Source: Solirubrobacterales bacterium
GTDB lineage: Bacteria; Actinomycetota; Thermoleophilia; Solirubrobacterales; 70-9
Direction of reading: 5' to 3'
Length of the DNA: 33,478 nt
Assembly (NCBI GenBank): GCA_009691195.1
Contig: SHVA01000025.1
Span: 1 to 33,478 of the forward strand
Position numbers and translations under genes: made by a program. The number at the start of each line of letters is the position of its first letter. Position 1 is the first letter of the stretch. Below the pieces are notes generated by a model. That model was not told the origin of the DNA and did no database searches. It saw only the letters and a program-made list of their open reading frames with translations. Below are positions 20,760-31,226 of this stretch, piece after piece.

Positions 20760-22868
20760 CTAGGGCAGCGGGCAGAGCGCCGGGTCGAGTGGGCCGTCGA
20801 GCTTCCAGACGTCCACCAGCCCGGCGCCGGCGACGCGCCGCACCCGCGGGTCGCTCGCGATCCAGTCCCGCTGCTCGGGTGCGGCGGCCGACTCGGGGTC
20901 GTCCTGGTCGTAGACCGGGGTCGTGACCACGTAGTCGTAGTCGCCGCTGTTAACGGCGGTCGCCCACTGCTCGCAGCCCGAAGGCTCATAGAAGGAGCCC
21001 CGGTCGCCGCGAACGCCCACGTAGCGGACCCGGTTGGAGGAGTCGCCACCCCAGAGCCCGTACTGGAACAGCGAGCCTGTCGTGCCAGAGAGTCCGATCC
21101 GCTCACCCCCAGTCTCGCGCGCCCAGTCGGAGGCGGCGCCGAGGCCCTGGTCGAGCTCGGTCGCGGGATGCTCGGCGCCGCGGGGGTAGTCCGGCGCGGC
21201 CGTCGAGTATCGAAGCTCGAGGTAGTCGCTCTGCGCGGCCCGCCCCGCGACGGCGATGACGCAGAACGCGGCAAGCGCGGCGCCCGCGAGCGCCAGCCTC
21301 GGCGCCCCCCGGCGCAGCAGCACGTAGAGGGCCGCCGGTACCGCCGCGATCGCGGTCACCGCGACGACACCCGCGAGCCGGTCGCCGTCCAGGGACCCGA
21401 GCACGCCGTCGCTGACGAACAGCAGCAGCGCGAACAGCCCCAGGGCGCTCCAGCGCCACCACGCCTCGCGCTCGCGGCCGAGCCGCGGCGGGATCGCTGC
21501 GAGCACGAGCGCCAGCGCGAGGCCCGGCGCCAGGTAGCGGATGTTGAGCCGGAAGCCGACCGGGAAGCCCTCCTGCCCCGAGGCGCCCAGCGGGGTCAGC
21601 ACGTAGCCGACCGCCGCGACCACTGCGACCGCCGCGAGCATCCGCTCGAGCCGGGTGCCCCGGAGCAGCCAGACCGCGACCCCGGCCACAGCGACCAGCA
21701 GGACCAGCGGCCAGAGATCCCCCAAACGCTCCTCGAGCCCGGGCCGGAAGTAGTTCCCCCAGACATCAGTGTCCGTCAGGTAGTGCGCAATCGAGAACTC
21801 CGGTCTTCCCTGCAGCTCCTCGGGCTTCGACAACGGCCCCGCGTCCACCCAGGGGAATGGGTTGCCCGACACCACCACGTTCCTCGTGAACCAGAGTCCA
21901 GCTCCGCCGAACAACCCCGCTGCCCAGACGCCCGCTATCCGCAGGCGCATTCCCTGTTGAGTGATGGCGACCACCCCCACTGCCAAAGCGAGAACGAGCA
22001 CCACAACCGTGAGTTTTGTTCCGAGCGCCAATCCGGCTGCCAGCGCGGCCGGTAGGAGGGCGAGCGCCCTCCGCTCGAACGCTTCGGTCCGGAGATTGAC
22101 GAGAAGCGCGATCGAGGCGAGGCAGAGGGCGATGGCGGCCACGTCGTTGTTGGCGTTGCCCGGCTGCCTCGAGAACATCAGGTCCGCCGCCATCAACGCG
22201 GCAACGGCAGCGGTGGTTGGAGCGGCGGCGCGGTAGGGGCGACCGATGCACCAACCCGCCAACAGGGCGAGGGCGAGCCAGCCGAGGTTAAGGAGCGGGG
22301 AGAGGAAGTCGTTGCCGAAGAGGAGGATGCCGCCGGCGTGGATCAGCTCCGAGTTCTCGGGGTAGAACCAGTTGAGGTAGAGTGGGTCGGTGAAGAGGAG
22401 GTGGGTCACCGAGCCTGTGCCTGCGATGTCCGCTGCAAAGGGGAGGTGGTACCAGAGGGAATCGCCGCCGTAGATGCCGCGGTCGAGCGCGAGCAGGGTG
22501 GGGCCGGCCCACTGGGCGACGACCAGCAGCGAGAGGGCGACGGCGATGCCCAACTCGATGCCGCTGACGGGCGGCGCCTCGCGCATCGTGGTGCCGTCTG
22601 AGGCCCGGCCGCGGGTCAGCCCCGCGCAGAGCCCCAGAGCGGCGAGGGAGCCGAGAACGAGCGTTACCCCCGTGAGGACCCCGGCGAGCCCCAGCAGCTC
22701 TCCCACGGCCACCAGGAGCGCTATCGCGAGTACCGCGTCGGCGAGCAGGGCCGGTGCGCCCGACCAGCCCGGAACCAGCACCCGCCTCAGCGAGCGGCCG
22801 GCGAGGGCGAGTGAGACGGTGACCGCCGCCAGGCCGAGAACGCCGAGGACGTAGTCGCCGCTGCTCAT
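20760..22868 (-). CDS. GT-C-like multi-pass membrane protein, paralogue A
   Basis: 702 residues with about a dozen hydrophobic segments, and fourth in transcription order of the array. The first large external loop carries D136 in GGDSLWYH and D161 in TDPLYLNWFYPENSEL, the arrangement expected of a GT-C lipid-linked glycosyltransferase. Further shared blocks are GNANND (237-242), an LGTKLT segment, and an RNVVVSGNPFPWVDAGPL loop before the last helices. The C-terminal soluble part has DYDYVVTTPVYDQ and ends VWKLDGPLDPALC. The ATG overlaps the stop of paralogue B (ATGA). The sugar donor and acceptor are unknown; a surface polysaccharide or protein-glycosylation role is inferred. Confidence 0.72.
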   Translation of the reverse strand: MSSGDYVLGVLGLAAVTVSLALAGRSLRRVLVPGWSGAPALLADAVLAIALLVAVGELLGLAGVLTGVTLVLGSLAALGLCAGLTRGRASDGTTMREAPPVSGIELGIAVALSLLVVAQWAGPTLLALDRGIYGGDSLWYHLPFAADIAGTGSVTHLLFTDPLYLNWFYPENSELIHAGGILLFGNDFLSPLLNLGWLALALLAGWCIGRPYRAAAPTTAAVAALMAADLMFSRQPGNANNDVAAIALCLASIALLVNLRTEAFERRALALLPAALAAGLALGTKLTVVVLVLALAVGVVAITQQGMRLRIAGVWAAGLFGGAGLWFTRNVVVSGNPFPWVDAGPLSKPEELQGRPEFSIAHYLTDTDVWGNYFRPGLEERLGDLWPLVLLVAVAGVAVWLLRGTRLERMLAAVAVVAAVGYVLTPLGASGQEGFPVGFRLNIRYLAPGLALALVLAAIPPRLGREREAWWRWSALGLFALLLFVSDGVLGSLDGDRLAGVVAVTAIAAVPAALYVLLRRGAPRLALAGAALAAFCVIAVAGRAAQSDYLELRYSTAAPDYPRGAEHPATELDQGLGAASDWARETGGERIGLSGTTGSLFQYGLWGGDSSNRVRYVGVRGDRGSFYEPSGCEQWATAVNSGDYDYVVTTPVYDQDDPESAAAPEQRDWIASDPRVRRVAGAGLVDVWKLDGPLDPALCPLP

Positions 22869-24997
22869 TTCCCGGCTTGCCTACCGCATTCGGCGGGGTC
22901 GAGCGGGCCGTCCAGCCGGAAGACGGCGACGCGCCCGGAGTGGAGGATCTCCTTGGCGGCGGGGGAGCCGAGGACCCAGCCGCGCTCGGGCGAGATCTTC
23001 GCCTCCCCCGGCTGGTTGAGGTCGAGGGTCGGGGTCGTCACGAGGTAGTCGTAGTCGCCGTCGTTGAGCGCGGTGCGCCACTCGGCGCACTTCGCGATCG
23101 CCTGGAAGCCGCCCTCGGGCTCCTCGGCGCCGACGAACTGGACGTGGTTGGAGAGCTCGGCTCCGTAGAACGCGTACTGGTTGTAGGCACCGCTGGTTCC
23201 GGCGACCGCGACCCGCAGGTCCTTGGTCGGCTTGGCCCAGCGGGCGGCGTCGTCGAGCTGGAAGCGAAACCCGTCCGAGCCGGCGTAGCGATGGGTCAGG
23301 TAGTCGTTCTGGCGCTCCCAGCCCGCGGCGACGACGACCAGCGCCAGCGCGGCGGCCGCCAGGGCGGCGAGCGCCCGCGAGCGGCCGGCCAGCATCGAGA
23401 GGGCGACCGGGGCGCCGATGAAGAGGAGGCCAATCAACGCCGCCGCCGGCAGGTAGCTGAAGGGCTCGTCCCAGCTCACCGCGGAGTCCGAGTACTGGGA
23501 GGTCGCGACGAGGACCGCGAGCCCCCCGGCCAGGAGCAGCGGCCGCCAGCGCTCGGGGGTCAGCTTCGGCTCCAGCGGAAGCAGCGCCAGGCCGAGCGCC
23601 AGCGCCGGGATCAGGTAGCGGAAGTTGATCGAGAAGGCGACCGGCCGGCCCTCGGGGCCGGCGGCGGTGAGCGGGGTGAAGACGTAGGAGACGGCGGCGG
23701 CGATCGCGATCACGCCGGCGAGACGGACCGCGGCCGAGCGCGGCCGGAGGATGGCGAGCAGCGCTCCCGCCAGCCCTCCTCCTGCGATCAGGAACCAGCC
23801 CGGCCCGAGCAGGTTCTTGGTCGCCTCGAGGAAGTACGAGCGCCAGATCGAGGGCTCGGGCGGGAAGAAGAGGTAGTGGGCCACCGAGAAGGGATCGCGG
23901 CCCTCGAGCAGGCGGTCGGGGCCGGGCAGGTTGAGCGGCCCGATCTCACCGAGCCAGGGCAGGGGGCTGCCGGTGTGGATCACGTCCCTGAAGAACCAGA
24001 AGCCGCTCGTGATCGCGACGCCCCCGACAACGATCCAGAAGGCTCTCCATCTCCTGCCCGGCTCGGCCAGCAGCAACGGGCCGGCGATGGCCAGCGCGAC
24101 CACGGCGCCGGCAACGGTCAGCTTGGTTCCCAGGGCGAGGCCGATCGCCAGTGCCGCGGCGAACAGGGCGGCCGTCGGTGCCACCCGTTTCACAGGCAAT
24201 GAGTCGCGATTGGCCCAGGCGGTGATCAAGATCGCGATCGCGGCCAACAACAGAGCGACGGGGGCAACGTCGTTGGCCGCGGTGCCGGCCTCGCGGGGGA
24301 CCATTGGGCCCGTGTCGAGGGCAACGGCCACGGCAACCAGGGAAAGGGGGGCGGCGCCGTAGGGGCGGCCTATGCACCAGGCAGCGGTCAGGGCCATGCC
24401 GAGCCAGGCGAAGTTGATCAGCGGTGACAGCAGGTCGCGGTTGAAGAGGGTGATGCCGGCCGCGTGCAGAAGCTCGGAGTTCTGGGGGTAGAGCCAGTTG
24501 AGGTACTCGGGGTCGCTGTAGTGGAGCGTCCAGGCCGAGCCCTCCGCGGCCATGCGCGCGGCGAATGGGCCGTGATACCAAAGGGTGTCGAAGGTGAACA
24601 TGCCCTGGCCCCAGACGTCCTGGAGCCCCGTCGCCCAGTGGGCCGTGAGGAAGGCCACCCCGGCGAGCCCCAGAATCAGCTGCAGCGTCGGCACGGGCGG
24701 GCTCGGGAGCTCATCGCCGCCCTCTCGCGGTCCGGCGCGGCGCCAGGCGAGCTCTGCGCCCAACCCGATCAGGACCGAGCCGGCGATCAGCCCGGCGGCG
24801 CCGATCAGCCCGAATGCGCCGAGGAGCTGCAGCAGGACCGTCAGCAGCGAGATCCCGAGCACGGCCTCGACCAGGCGCGCCGGCGCGCCCGACCAACCCG
24901 GGAGCAGCAGCGCCCGGGCTCGAACGGCAGCGAGCGCCAGGGCGGAGAGGAGGACCGCCAGCCCCGCCACCCCGGCGAGGTAGGAGCCGAAGCTCAC
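22865..24997 (-). CDS. GT-C-like multi-pass membrane protein, paralogue B
   Basis: 710 residues, same architecture as its neighbours. D137 in TFDTLWYH and D162 in SDPEYLNWLYPQNSEL keep the candidate acidic pair. GTAAND replaces GNANND, and LGTKLT and RDVIHTGSPLPWLGEIGPL are conserved. The C-terminal domain has DYDYLVTTPTLDLN and VFRLDGPLDPAEC. GTG 24997 lies one base from the stop of paralogue C, and its own stop overlaps the start of A, so it depends on upstream translation. The external C-terminal domain of all four could bind the acceptor. Assigned to the GT-C superfold by topology and loop motifs, not by a search. Confidence 0.72.
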   Translation of the reverse strand: MSFGSYLAGVAGLAVLLSALALAAVRARALLLPGWSGAPARLVEAVLGISLLTVLLQLLGAFGLIGAAGLIAGSVLIGLGAELAWRRAGPREGGDELPSPPVPTLQLILGLAGVAFLTAHWATGLQDVWGQGMFTFDTLWYHGPFAARMAAEGSAWTLHYSDPEYLNWLYPQNSELLHAAGITLFNRDLLSPLINFAWLGMALTAAWCIGRPYGAAPLSLVAVAVALDTGPMVPREAGTAANDVAPVALLLAAIAILITAWANRDSLPVKRVAPTAALFAAALAIGLALGTKLTVAGAVVALAIAGPLLLAEPGRRWRAFWIVVGGVAITSGFWFFRDVIHTGSPLPWLGEIGPLNLPGPDRLLEGRDPFSVAHYLFFPPEPSIWRSYFLEATKNLLGPGWFLIAGGGLAGALLAILRPRSAAVRLAGVIAIAAAVSYVFTPLTAAGPEGRPVAFSINFRYLIPALALGLALLPLEPKLTPERWRPLLLAGGLAVLVATSQYSDSAVSWDEPFSYLPAAALIGLLFIGAPVALSMLAGRSRALAALAAAALALVVVAAGWERQNDYLTHRYAGSDGFRFQLDDAARWAKPTKDLRVAVAGTSGAYNQYAFYGAELSNHVQFVGAEEPEGGFQAIAKCAEWRTALNDGDYDYLVTTPTLDLNQPGEAKISPERGWVLGSPAAKEILHSGRVAVFRLDGPLDPAECGRQAGK

Positions 24998-24998
24998 A

Positions 24999-27206
24999 TC
25001 AACCGGCGACCGCTTCGGGACGAGCGCCGGCTCCGCAGGCGGAGGGGTCCAGATCCCCGTCGAGCTTGAAGACGAAGGTGAGGTCGTCCTCGAGCAGCTT
25101 CGTCGCCGCGGGGTCGGTACCGGTCCAAACGGCCTCGACGGGTGAGCGGCCCTGGGTCCGCTGGTCGGGCGTGATCACGACGTAGTCGTAGCCGCCGTCG
25201 TTGATCGCCTGGCGCCACTCGCGGCAGCTCGTGATCGGGGTGTAGGCACCGTGCTTGCCGTGGTGGGCGACGTACTGGACGCGGTTGGAGAGGTCGTTGC
25301 CGTAGAAGACGTACTGCTTGAAGCCGGCGCGGCCGCCGACCACCGCGAAGCTCGAGTCGGTCGGGTCCGCCTCGTTGAACCAGGCGAGCGCCGAGCGGAC
25401 CCCGGTGGGGAAGTCAGAGGGGGCGGTATCGGCCTGGTAGCGGCCGTCGATGTAGTCATCGCTGCGCGGCCACCCGATCCCGATCGCGATCCCGATCGCG
25501 AGGGCGGCCCCCAGCGCCAGGGTGGCGGGCTTGGCGCCGCGCTGCCCCAGCAGGGTGAGGCCGACGGGCACGAGCACGATCAGCACGGTGAGGGCGATCC
25601 CTCCGAGCGCGTACTTGAAGCGCCATACGTCGTCGCCGATGTCCCAGATGGGAACGGCCTGGACGACCAGCAGCGCCGCCAATCCCCACCGCAGGTAGTC
25701 GCCGGCGCGGCCCTCGCGAAAGCGCGGATAGACGGCCAGCAGCATCGCCCCGAGGCCGAGCGCCGGGGACGCGTAGCGCAGGTTGGTGGTGAAGGCCGTC
25801 GGGTGGTCGAGCGGCCCGGCCGCCGTCAGCGGCGTGAACAGGTAGGCGACGGCGCTGAAGGCGGCTACGGCGCCGAGCATCCGCATGACCGGGGTCGCGC
25901 CTCGCAGCAGGGCCAGCACGATCCCGGCCGCGAGCACCGCGAGCACCAGGGGCCAGAGCAGCCCGAAGCTGTCGTGGAGGCCGGGGAATAAGCTGCCGGT
26001 GATCACGTGGCTGTTGGTGATGTAGTCGGCGACGTTGTGCGGCTCGCGGATGTCGATGTCGAGCTGATCGGGCCCCGGCAGCGGCCCCTTGTTGAACCAC
26101 GGCACCGGGTTGCCGGCCTCGATCAGGTTGCGAACGAACCAGAACCCGCCGGTCGCCAGCGCCGAGACGACCCAGATCCCGGTGGTCCGCAGGCGGGTGC
26201 CGGCCGCCGAGACGGCGATCACGCCGACGCTGAGCGCGAGGACCGGGGCTAGGAAGTTGAGCTTGGTGCCGAGCGCCATCCCGGCTGCGAGGCCGGCGAT
26301 GACCAGGGCGGCGGTCGGGAACTCCACGGTCCCCGGCCAGCGCGAGAGCAGCCGCAGGGGACCGCGCCCGCCGTCGTCTTCGTCGGGTTCCTGGCCTGCC
26401 TGCCCACGTCCCGATCGCCGCTGCGCCTCAGCGTTGACGAGGATGGCCGCGGCCGCCAAGAAGAAGAAGAGGCCCATGGTGTCGTTCTTGGCATCACCCG
26501 GCTGGAAGAGGAGGAGCATGTCGGCTCCGACTACGAGGCCGAGGGCGAGGACGGCGGTGGGGCCGGCGCCGTAGGGGCGGCCGAAGCTCCAAGCCACGAG
26601 CAGGCAGAGGGCCATCCAGCCGATGTTGATCAGCGGCGAGAGGAAGTCGTTGCCGAGGAAGAGGATCCCCGCCGAGTGCAGAAGCTCGGAGTTCTGGGGG
26701 TAGAACCAGTCCATCAGCCTCAGGACCTCGAGCTGATGGATCGCGCCGACCTGGGCGTCCTGGACGAAGCGGGCCGCGAAGGGGGCGTTCTGCCATGTCG
26801 TATTCGGCAGGTACATGCCGATGTCGAGCCCGACCTGGGTCGGCATCGTCCAGTGGAAGGTGACCAGGAGGGCAGCGGCCGTCGCAAGCGCCATCGCCAC
26901 CGGCTTGACGGGGAGAGCGGGCAGCGCGGGGCCCTGCCCGGGGCGTCCGCCGGCGACGACGCCGACCACGGGCCCGGCGATCAGGCAGGCGGCGAGCACC
27001 CAGCCGGGCCGGTAGAGGCCGACCACCCCGACCAGCTCGAGGATGACGACGAGCAGCGAGATCCCAAGCACGACCTCGGCCAGGCGTGCCGAGGCGCCCG
27101 ACCAGCCGCCGAGCAGCCGCGCCCGCAGGCGGACGGCGCCGAAGCCGATGGCGGCTGCGACCGCCAGCAGCTCGATCGAGCCGATCAGATAGTCGCCGAA
27201 GCTCAC
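24999..27206 (-). CDS. GT-C-like multi-pass membrane protein, paralogue C, lacking the acidic pair
   Basis: 735 residues, the longest of the four. It keeps the family frame: WFYPQNSELLHSAGI, GDAKND, LGTKLN, RNLIEAGNPVPWFNKGPL and the C-terminal DYVVITPDQRT and VFKLDGDLDPSAC. In the first loop, however, N135 replaces the Asp, WQN replaces WYH (138-140), and V161 replaces the second Asp. It also has a hydrophilic insert in a cytoplasmic-side loop (QRRSGRGQAGQEPDEDDGGR region). It may be an inactive partner subunit or use other residues. GTG 27206 overlaps the stop of paralogue D as GTGA, so it is made coupled to D. Confidence 0.7.
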   Translation of the reverse strand: MSFGDYLIGSIELLAVAAAIGFGAVRLRARLLGGWSGASARLAEVVLGISLLVVILELVGVVGLYRPGWVLAACLIAGPVVGVVAGGRPGQGPALPALPVKPVAMALATAAALLVTFHWTMPTQVGLDIGMYLPNTTWQNAPFAARFVQDAQVGAIHQLEVLRLMDWFYPQNSELLHSAGILFLGNDFLSPLINIGWMALCLLVAWSFGRPYGAGPTAVLALGLVVGADMLLLFQPGDAKNDTMGLFFFLAAAAILVNAEAQRRSGRGQAGQEPDEDDGGRGPLRLLSRWPGTVEFPTAALVIAGLAAGMALGTKLNFLAPVLALSVGVIAVSAAGTRLRTTGIWVVSALATGGFWFVRNLIEAGNPVPWFNKGPLPGPDQLDIDIREPHNVADYITNSHVITGSLFPGLHDSFGLLWPLVLAVLAAGIVLALLRGATPVMRMLGAVAAFSAVAYLFTPLTAAGPLDHPTAFTTNLRYASPALGLGAMLLAVYPRFREGRAGDYLRWGLAALLVVQAVPIWDIGDDVWRFKYALGGIALTVLIVLVPVGLTLLGQRGAKPATLALGAALAIGIAIGIGWPRSDDYIDGRYQADTAPSDFPTGVRSALAWFNEADPTDSSFAVVGGRAGFKQYVFYGNDLSNRVQYVAHHGKHGAYTPITSCREWRQAINDGGYDYVVITPDQRTQGRSPVEAVWTGTDPAATKLLEDDLTFVFKLDGDLDPSACGAGARPEAVAG

Positions 27207-29377
27207 TGCTTACCCTCCTTTAGGCGGGCACAGCCCGCGATGCTGAGGGGGCCGTTGAGCTTGTAGATTCGCGCCGGGCCCGAGCGGACGATGACCTCGG
27301 ACGCGGGGTCCTTGGCCGTCCACTGATTCTCGGGCGGCGGCTTGGTCTCCGACTCACGGATCCGCGGCGTGGTGACCACGTAGCCGTAGTTGCCCTGATT
27401 CACGGCCCGCCGCCACTCGACGCAATTGGGGATCTGGAGGAAGGTGCCGCGGCGGCGCTCGAGCCCGATGTACTGGACGTGGTTGGAGAGGTCGTCGCCG
27501 TAGAAGACGTATTGGCCGAAGGCGGCGCCGCGGCCGACGACGCCGATCCGCTGGCCGCTGGCCTCCTTGCCCCACTGCTGCAACGGCTTCCAGTCGGCGG
27601 TCGAGCGGAAGCCGCCCTCGAGCGGCGGAGCGAGCGCCGTGGCGTAGCGATCGCGCAGGTAGTCCTGCTCCTGGGGGCGCCCGACAGCGACCAGGACGAT
27701 CAGGGCCAGCACCGGCAGGGCCACCATCGCCGTGACTGACGTGCCGCGCCAGTACATCAGCGCCATCGCCACCGGGACCCCGACGATCACGGCGACCAGC
27801 AGCGCCGATCCGGCGCCGTGCCCGTGGTCCCAGCTCGGCGAGGTGATCGCGCCCTGGAGCAGCAGCAGGCCGAAGGCGCCGGCAACCGCAAGCGGCCAGC
27901 GGCCCCGGCGAAGCGCCGGGATCAACGGAATCAAGACGAAGGCGAGGATGATCGGCGGCGACACGTAGCGGAGGTTCGCGTCAAAGCCCGTCGGCGAGCC
28001 GAGCGCGCCGGAGGCGGTAAGCGGCGTAAAGACGTAGGTGAAGCCGGCGACGACGCCGACGATCGCGAGCACGCGGATCAGATTGTTCTGGGCCTTCCAG
28101 ATCACGGCCGCGAGTCCGATGCCCACGGAGGCCAGGATCACCGGCCACAGCGGCCCGAGGCGGTCGTGGAGGACCGGGAAGAAGTATTCGCGCCAGATAT
28201 CGGGGTCGTTGTAGTACTCGCTCAGCTTGTGCGGCTCACGCGGGTAGAAGCCGCCCTGCTGGGGCCCCGGCAGGTCGATCGGCCCGAACTGCTCGATCTG
28301 TGGGAACGGCGTCAGCGCCTCGACCAGGTTTCGCCCGTACCAGAAGCCCGAGGTGATCACCATCGCCCCGATGTAGATCCCGGCGGCTCGCAGCCAGCCG
28401 CGGCGGCCCGCAAGGATGACGATCGCGATCGTGAGCGCGCCCATCGCGGCCAGCAGCGTGATCTTGGTCCCAAGCCCCAGTCCCGCGGCGAGCCCGGCCA
28501 TGAACAGCGGCCCGGCGCCGACCCCAGCGAGCTTGGCGTTGAGCTCCGAAGAGAACGACCGTCCCGACCCCGTCTCCCGGGCATCGACGGCGGCGGCGCC
28601 GTTGACCAGGAAGGCGATGACGGCGAGTAAGAAGAAGAGGCCGGCTATGTCGTTGGGGGCGTTGCCGGCCTGGGAGCTGACGATCATGTCGGAGTCGAGC
28701 ACCACCCCGGCGCCGAGCAGGGTCGCCGCGCCGGCGGCGTAGGGCCGGCCGATGCACCAGGCGGCGAGCAGGGAGAGGGCGAGCCAGACGAGGTTGACCA
28801 GCGGCGAGAGGAAGTCGCTGTCGAGCGCGACCATCCCAACGGCGTGCAGCAGCTCGGAGTTCTGCGGGTAGAACCAGGCCGCGAGCTTGAGCGGGTCGGT
28901 GAAGTGGAGGGGCCCGACGCTGCCCTCCTGCGCGAACCGGCCCGAGAAGGACATGTGGTACCAGGTGGTGTCCTGGTAGTACATGCCCGTGTTGAGGCTC
29001 TCCTGGGTCGGCCCCGCCCATTGGGCGACGATCAGCGCCGAGGCGCCGACGGCGATCGCGAGCATCGCCCAGCCGGGGAACGGGGCGGGGACCTCGTCGC
29101 CGCCGTCCACCGCGCGCCCGCCTGCCCACCAGGCGCCGCCGAGCCCCATCAGCACGCAGGCCGGCACCAGCACGCCCTCCTCGAGCAGCCCGAAAACGCC
29201 GACCAGCTCGGCGACGACGATCAGCGCCGAGATGCCGAGCACGATCTCCGCCAGACGGGCGATCGCCCCCGTCCAGCCAGAGACCAGCAGCGCTCTAACT
29301 CTGTAGGCGCCAAGGCCCAGCGAGGCGGCGATTACCGCCAGCTCCGCCGCGCCAAGCAGATACTGGCTCAGGCTCAT
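27203..29377 (-). CDS. GT-C-like multi-pass membrane protein, paralogue D (first of the array)
   Basis: 724 residues and the first gene transcribed. D136 in YQDTTWYH and D161 in TDPLKLAAWFYPQNSEL keep the candidate catalytic pair. GNAPND, LGTKIT and RNLVEALTPFPQIEQFGPI follow. The C-terminal domain carries YGYVVTTPRIRES and YKLNGPLSIAGC, with DP missing from the closing motif seen in the others. ATG 29377 has no clear Shine-Dalgarno. The promoter is probably TATAGT at 29429-29434, behind a region of alternating heptamers. All four genes are joined by 4-bp overlaps or a 1-bp gap, so they should be made in linked amounts, perhaps as one complex. Confidence 0.72.
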   Translation of the reverse strand: MSLSQYLLGAAELAVIAASLGLGAYRVRALLVSGWTGAIARLAEIVLGISALIVVAELVGVFGLLEEGVLVPACVLMGLGGAWWAGGRAVDGGDEVPAPFPGWAMLAIAVGASALIVAQWAGPTQESLNTGMYYQDTTWYHMSFSGRFAQEGSVGPLHFTDPLKLAAWFYPQNSELLHAVGMVALDSDFLSPLVNLVWLALSLLAAWCIGRPYAAGAATLLGAGVVLDSDMIVSSQAGNAPNDIAGLFFLLAVIAFLVNGAAAVDARETGSGRSFSSELNAKLAGVGAGPLFMAGLAAGLGLGTKITLLAAMGALTIAIVILAGRRGWLRAAGIYIGAMVITSGFWYGRNLVEALTPFPQIEQFGPIDLPGPQQGGFYPREPHKLSEYYNDPDIWREYFFPVLHDRLGPLWPVILASVGIGLAAVIWKAQNNLIRVLAIVGVVAGFTYVFTPLTASGALGSPTGFDANLRYVSPPIILAFVLIPLIPALRRGRWPLAVAGAFGLLLLQGAITSPSWDHGHGAGSALLVAVIVGVPVAMALMYWRGTSVTAMVALPVLALIVLVAVGRPQEQDYLRDRYATALAPPLEGGFRSTADWKPLQQWGKEASGQRIGVVGRGAAFGQYVFYGDDLSNHVQYIGLERRRGTFLQIPNCVEWRRAVNQGNYGYVVTTPRIRESETKPPPENQWTAKDPASEVIVRSGPARIYKLNGPLSIAGCARLKEGKQ

Positions 29378-29428
29378 ATGGGTCTACTCACAAAAGCGCC
29401 CGCTCCTGGAGGGTTCGGGCGGACGGGA

Positions 29429-29434
29429 ACTATA
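29429..29434 (-). promoter_or_regulatory. Candidate -10 of the GT-C array
   Basis: TATAGT (minus strand), about 50 nt before the ATG at 29377. The -35 position would fall in the loop between the heptamers at 29441 and 29459; no TTGACA-like hexamer is seen. Confidence 0.4.
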
Positions 29435-29440
29435 ACTGCG

Positions 29441-29483
29441 CGCCCCTAAGGACGAACTAGGGGCGAGCGCCGCCGGCGCCCCT
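29441..29483. repeat. Three alternating heptamers with an 18-bp period
   Basis: CGCCCCT (29441-29447), AGGGGCG (29459-29465), CGCCCCT (29477-29483). The middle copy can pair with either outer copy, giving two mutually exclusive hairpins. The element begins at the stop codon of the ftsB-like gene and ends just before the -10 of the GT-C array. Confidence 0.5.
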
Positions 29484-29848
29484 CAGTCCGAAAGGCCGCG
29501 AATGACGTAGACCCGCTCGCCCGGGCGGGCCTTCCCGAGCCTGCGAGCCTCACGCTCGAGCACGGCCGCGGTGGAGGCGGCCTCGACGCGGTTCTGGAGC
29601 CTCTCGTGCTCGAGTCGAAGCTCCTTGACCTCGGCGGTGCCGGCCTTTGAGTCGCGCCAGGCGTCGACGAGGTTGACCACGGGGTTCAGGTAGGAGGCCA
29701 TCACGCAGAAGAGGACGATCACGAGCGCAACCCGCCCGACGCGGTCCCACTGCACGCGGCTGGGGCCGGCGCGCCGGCTGACGCGGCGCCTGGGAGCGGG
29801 GCGTCTGCGGGCCCGTGGGGCGCTGCCTGCGTAGGAGCGAGCGGTCAC
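29483..29848 (-). CDS. FtsB/DivIC-like septum formation initiator protein
   Basis: A 121-residue bitopic division protein. It has a basic cytoplasmic N-terminus (residues 1-37), one membrane helix (about 38-60), an external coiled coil (about 64-95, EVKELRLEHERLQNRVEAAS) and the closing ARRLGKARPGERVYVI (101-116). That closing segment is the conserved end of the family. FtsB-like proteins join FtsL and FtsQ in the divisome. GTG 29848 is chosen as the first start giving this topology; the upstream in-frame sequence looks non-coding and the ribosome site is weak. It follows eno by 46 bp, an order also seen in mycobacteria. Confidence 0.85.
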   Translation of the reverse strand: MTARSYAGSAPRARRRPAPRRRVSRRAGPSRVQWDRVGRVALVIVLFCVMASYLNPVVNLVDAWRDSKAGTAEVKELRLEHERLQNRVEAASTAAVLEREARRLGKARPGERVYVIRGLSD

Positions 29849-29894
29849 GCAAACGAGTTCGCCGCTGATCCTGCGATGCCTGCCCGAGGGCTGG

Positions 29895-31226
<1,332 letters not shown>

